Below are positions 63,025 through 64,000 of a stretch of DNA of 64,000 nucleotides, piece by piece. The DNA comes from Selaginella moellendorffii (taxonomy: Eukaryota; Streptophyta; Lycopodiopsida; Selaginellales; Selaginellaceae): the NCBI RefSeq assembly GCF_000143415.4, contig NW_003314266.1, positions 3,480,398 through 3,544,397 of the forward strand, given 5' to 3'. Position numbers and translations under genes: made by a program. Below the pieces are notes generated by a model. It made no database searches. It saw nothing but the letters and a program-made list of their open reading frames with translations, and had not been told where the DNA came from. Position 1 is the first letter of the stretch, and each line of letters begins with the position of its first letter.

Positions 63025-64000
63025 ATGCCCCCGTCGGCATCGAAAGCTCCAAATGCGACCGGAGCAGCGGAGGTAAGATACTCTGCTGCTAAACATTCGC
63101 CACTTACACCACCAACGGATCGAGCCAAGGGGGGCCAGCAGCAACATCACAGGCATCCTTTTCTTCTGCCCCAGCGGCAGCAGCAGCAGCGCCAGTCTAG
63201 CTTTTCCCTGGGCTGCATTTTTGATAATCCGGTAGCGTTTGAAGACTCTTCGTCGGGTAGAAGGAAAATTGACTACACCGGCATCTCTAGTGAAGCCAGA
63301 ATGGACATGCTCGAGTGCCAGATCAAAAGCGTGGACGCTTGGAACGGTGTGACGAGAGCGCCGGACTTGGTTTCCACGGCACAGCAGCAGAGGGAGCTTA
63401 GGATGAAGATGAAGATGAAGATCCAAGCGCAGCAGCGTGAAGCCAAAAGGTGGAAACGGGATGGTGTGGGGGCTTCTCTTCATAAACAGGCAGCGGAGGT
63501 GGAAGACGCGAGCTATGATCCGGCGAGACCAGTGGCGATCCAGACTTGTAGGCGGAAGTTGTGCCTCGATGATCCGTTGACAACAGCAACGACGAATGAC
63601 AAGGCAGGCTTTGACACCCCTCTTCTGGACGACTGCGAAATCTACTCGGACATCTCGGACTCGGTCCCGGAGGATGTGGGCTTCACTGGTTTACCAGCGG
63701 CCAGATCAAGGAAGGAGGAGCGGAACACATCCGGGTTTTGCACGCCAGTTCGTGACGCTCTACAGTCGCGTGCTTGCTCGCCGATTAGTGACGATGGGAC
63801 TGCCTCTTTGAGATCACTAAATGCTCTAGACAATTCCATTGAAGCAGGCTGCTGTGGCATTGAGCTTGAGGATATTGGCACCGACACTTCGAGAAGGGAA
63901 AGCTTTCGGTCCTTGAAAGCTTGTGCCACTGCCCGAGAGGGGCCTTACTTCGTCTATCCAGGTTGGTCCATGTGGAGTAGGGAGCACTCGTACAGGTCCC
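63025..64000 (+). CDS. Unrecognised plant protein, 5' part, runs off the window
   Basis: From the ATG at 63025 (MPPSASKAPNATGAAEV) the frame is open for 325 codons to the window edge, with no stop and no obvious intron. The same frame is open upstream to a splice acceptor at 62973, so the real start could be in an earlier exon. The protein is polar and low in hydrophobic stretches: a Gln-rich segment near residue 50, KIDYTGISSEARMDMLECQI near 90, a Lys/Met repeat (RMKMKMKIQAQQ), then Ser/Asp-rich EIYSDISDSVPEDVG near 220 and TPVRDALQSRACSPISDDG near 255, ending with FVYPGWSMWSREHSYRS. No transmembrane segment or known domain is seen. Clean codon use and lack of stops argue that it is a live gene. 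Confidence 0.65.
   Translation, partial: MPPSASKAPNATGAAEVRYSAAKHSPLTPPTDRAKGGQQQHHRHPFLLPQRQQQQRQSSFSLGCIFDNPVAFEDSSSGRRKIDYTGISSEARMDMLECQIKSVDAWNGVTRAPDLVSTAQQQRELRMKMKMKIQAQQREAKRWKRDGVGASLHKQAAEVEDASYDPARPVAIQTCRRKLCLDDPLTTATTNDKAGFDTPLLDDCEIYSDISDSVPEDVGFTGLPAARSRKEERNTSGFCTPVRDALQSRACSPISDDGTASLRSLNALDNSIEAGCCGIELEDIGTDTSRRESFRSLKACATAREGPYFVYPGWSMWSREHSYRS

Noticed and set aside
1-64000. tRNA, rRNA and other structured RNA genes
   Set aside because: No cloverleaf or rRNA core sequence was recognised by eye; a covariance-model scan (tRNAscan-SE or Infernal) would be needed to exclude them.

Overview
The window looks like nuclear DNA of a lycophyte close to Selaginella. This is inference from gene style: inferred introns mostly 50-75 bp, many pentatricopeptide-repeat (PPR) fragments, a local F-box family, plant-type Ty3/gypsy, copia, LINE and TRIM elements, and TTTAGGG telomere-type repeats. 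No prokaryotic feature was seen. One assembly gap (Ns) lies at 60183-60612.

Layout. 0.5-6.7 kb: an old Ty3/gypsy element (RNase H, integrase, start of a 3' LTR) split by a 3.8-kb insertion that carries a 35-bp satellite, GACCGA-type hexamer arrays and an inverted diverged copy of the same satellite. 7.6-11.8 kb: a large imperfect inverted duplication whose arms hold PPR pseudogenes and a proline-rich membrane-protein gene. 12.2-13.5 kb: a papain-like cysteine protease gene with a small frame-breaking deletion. 14.3-24.4 kb: two LINE remnants, an F-box pseudogene, PPR remnants, an apparently intact proline-rich membrane-protein gene (19.6-20.8 kb) and an intact F-box gene (22.1-23.05 kb). 25-28 kb: a possible small secreted peptide, an importin-beta fragment and an intact secreted pepsin-like protease gene. 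29.67-40.64 kb: a complete 10,970-bp Ty3/gypsy element with 372-bp LTRs and an ATATT target duplication, inserted in the reverse transcriptase of an older gypsy element; it carries an extra long ORF after integrase. 41.33-41.97 kb: a 644-bp TRIM element.

The most unusual part is about 42.2-52.3 kb. Two divergent spliced genes form what looks like one DNA transposon. The minus gene resembles a DDE-type transposase (TDNAGSENKN and GHTHEDVD motifs). The plus gene appears to encode a ParB-like domain followed by a degenerate beta-class DNA methyltransferase fold. About twenty copies of a 24-bp near-palindrome are scattered through the element, several inside its introns; the first intron of each gene holds three. 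This resembles a ParB/parS-like or methylation-target arrangement inside a eukaryotic transposon, which is hypothesis.

52.3-58.4 kb repeats the PPR, proline-rich, F-box, aspartic-protease neighbourhood of 18-28 kb: the F-box copy is intact, the proline-rich and protease copies are broken. 58.7-60.2 kb holds rearranged copia fragments next to the gap. From about 63.0 kb an unrecognised plant gene runs off the right edge. Host genes and host-gene relics are small families duplicated locally; everything else is transposon-derived or without recognisable content.
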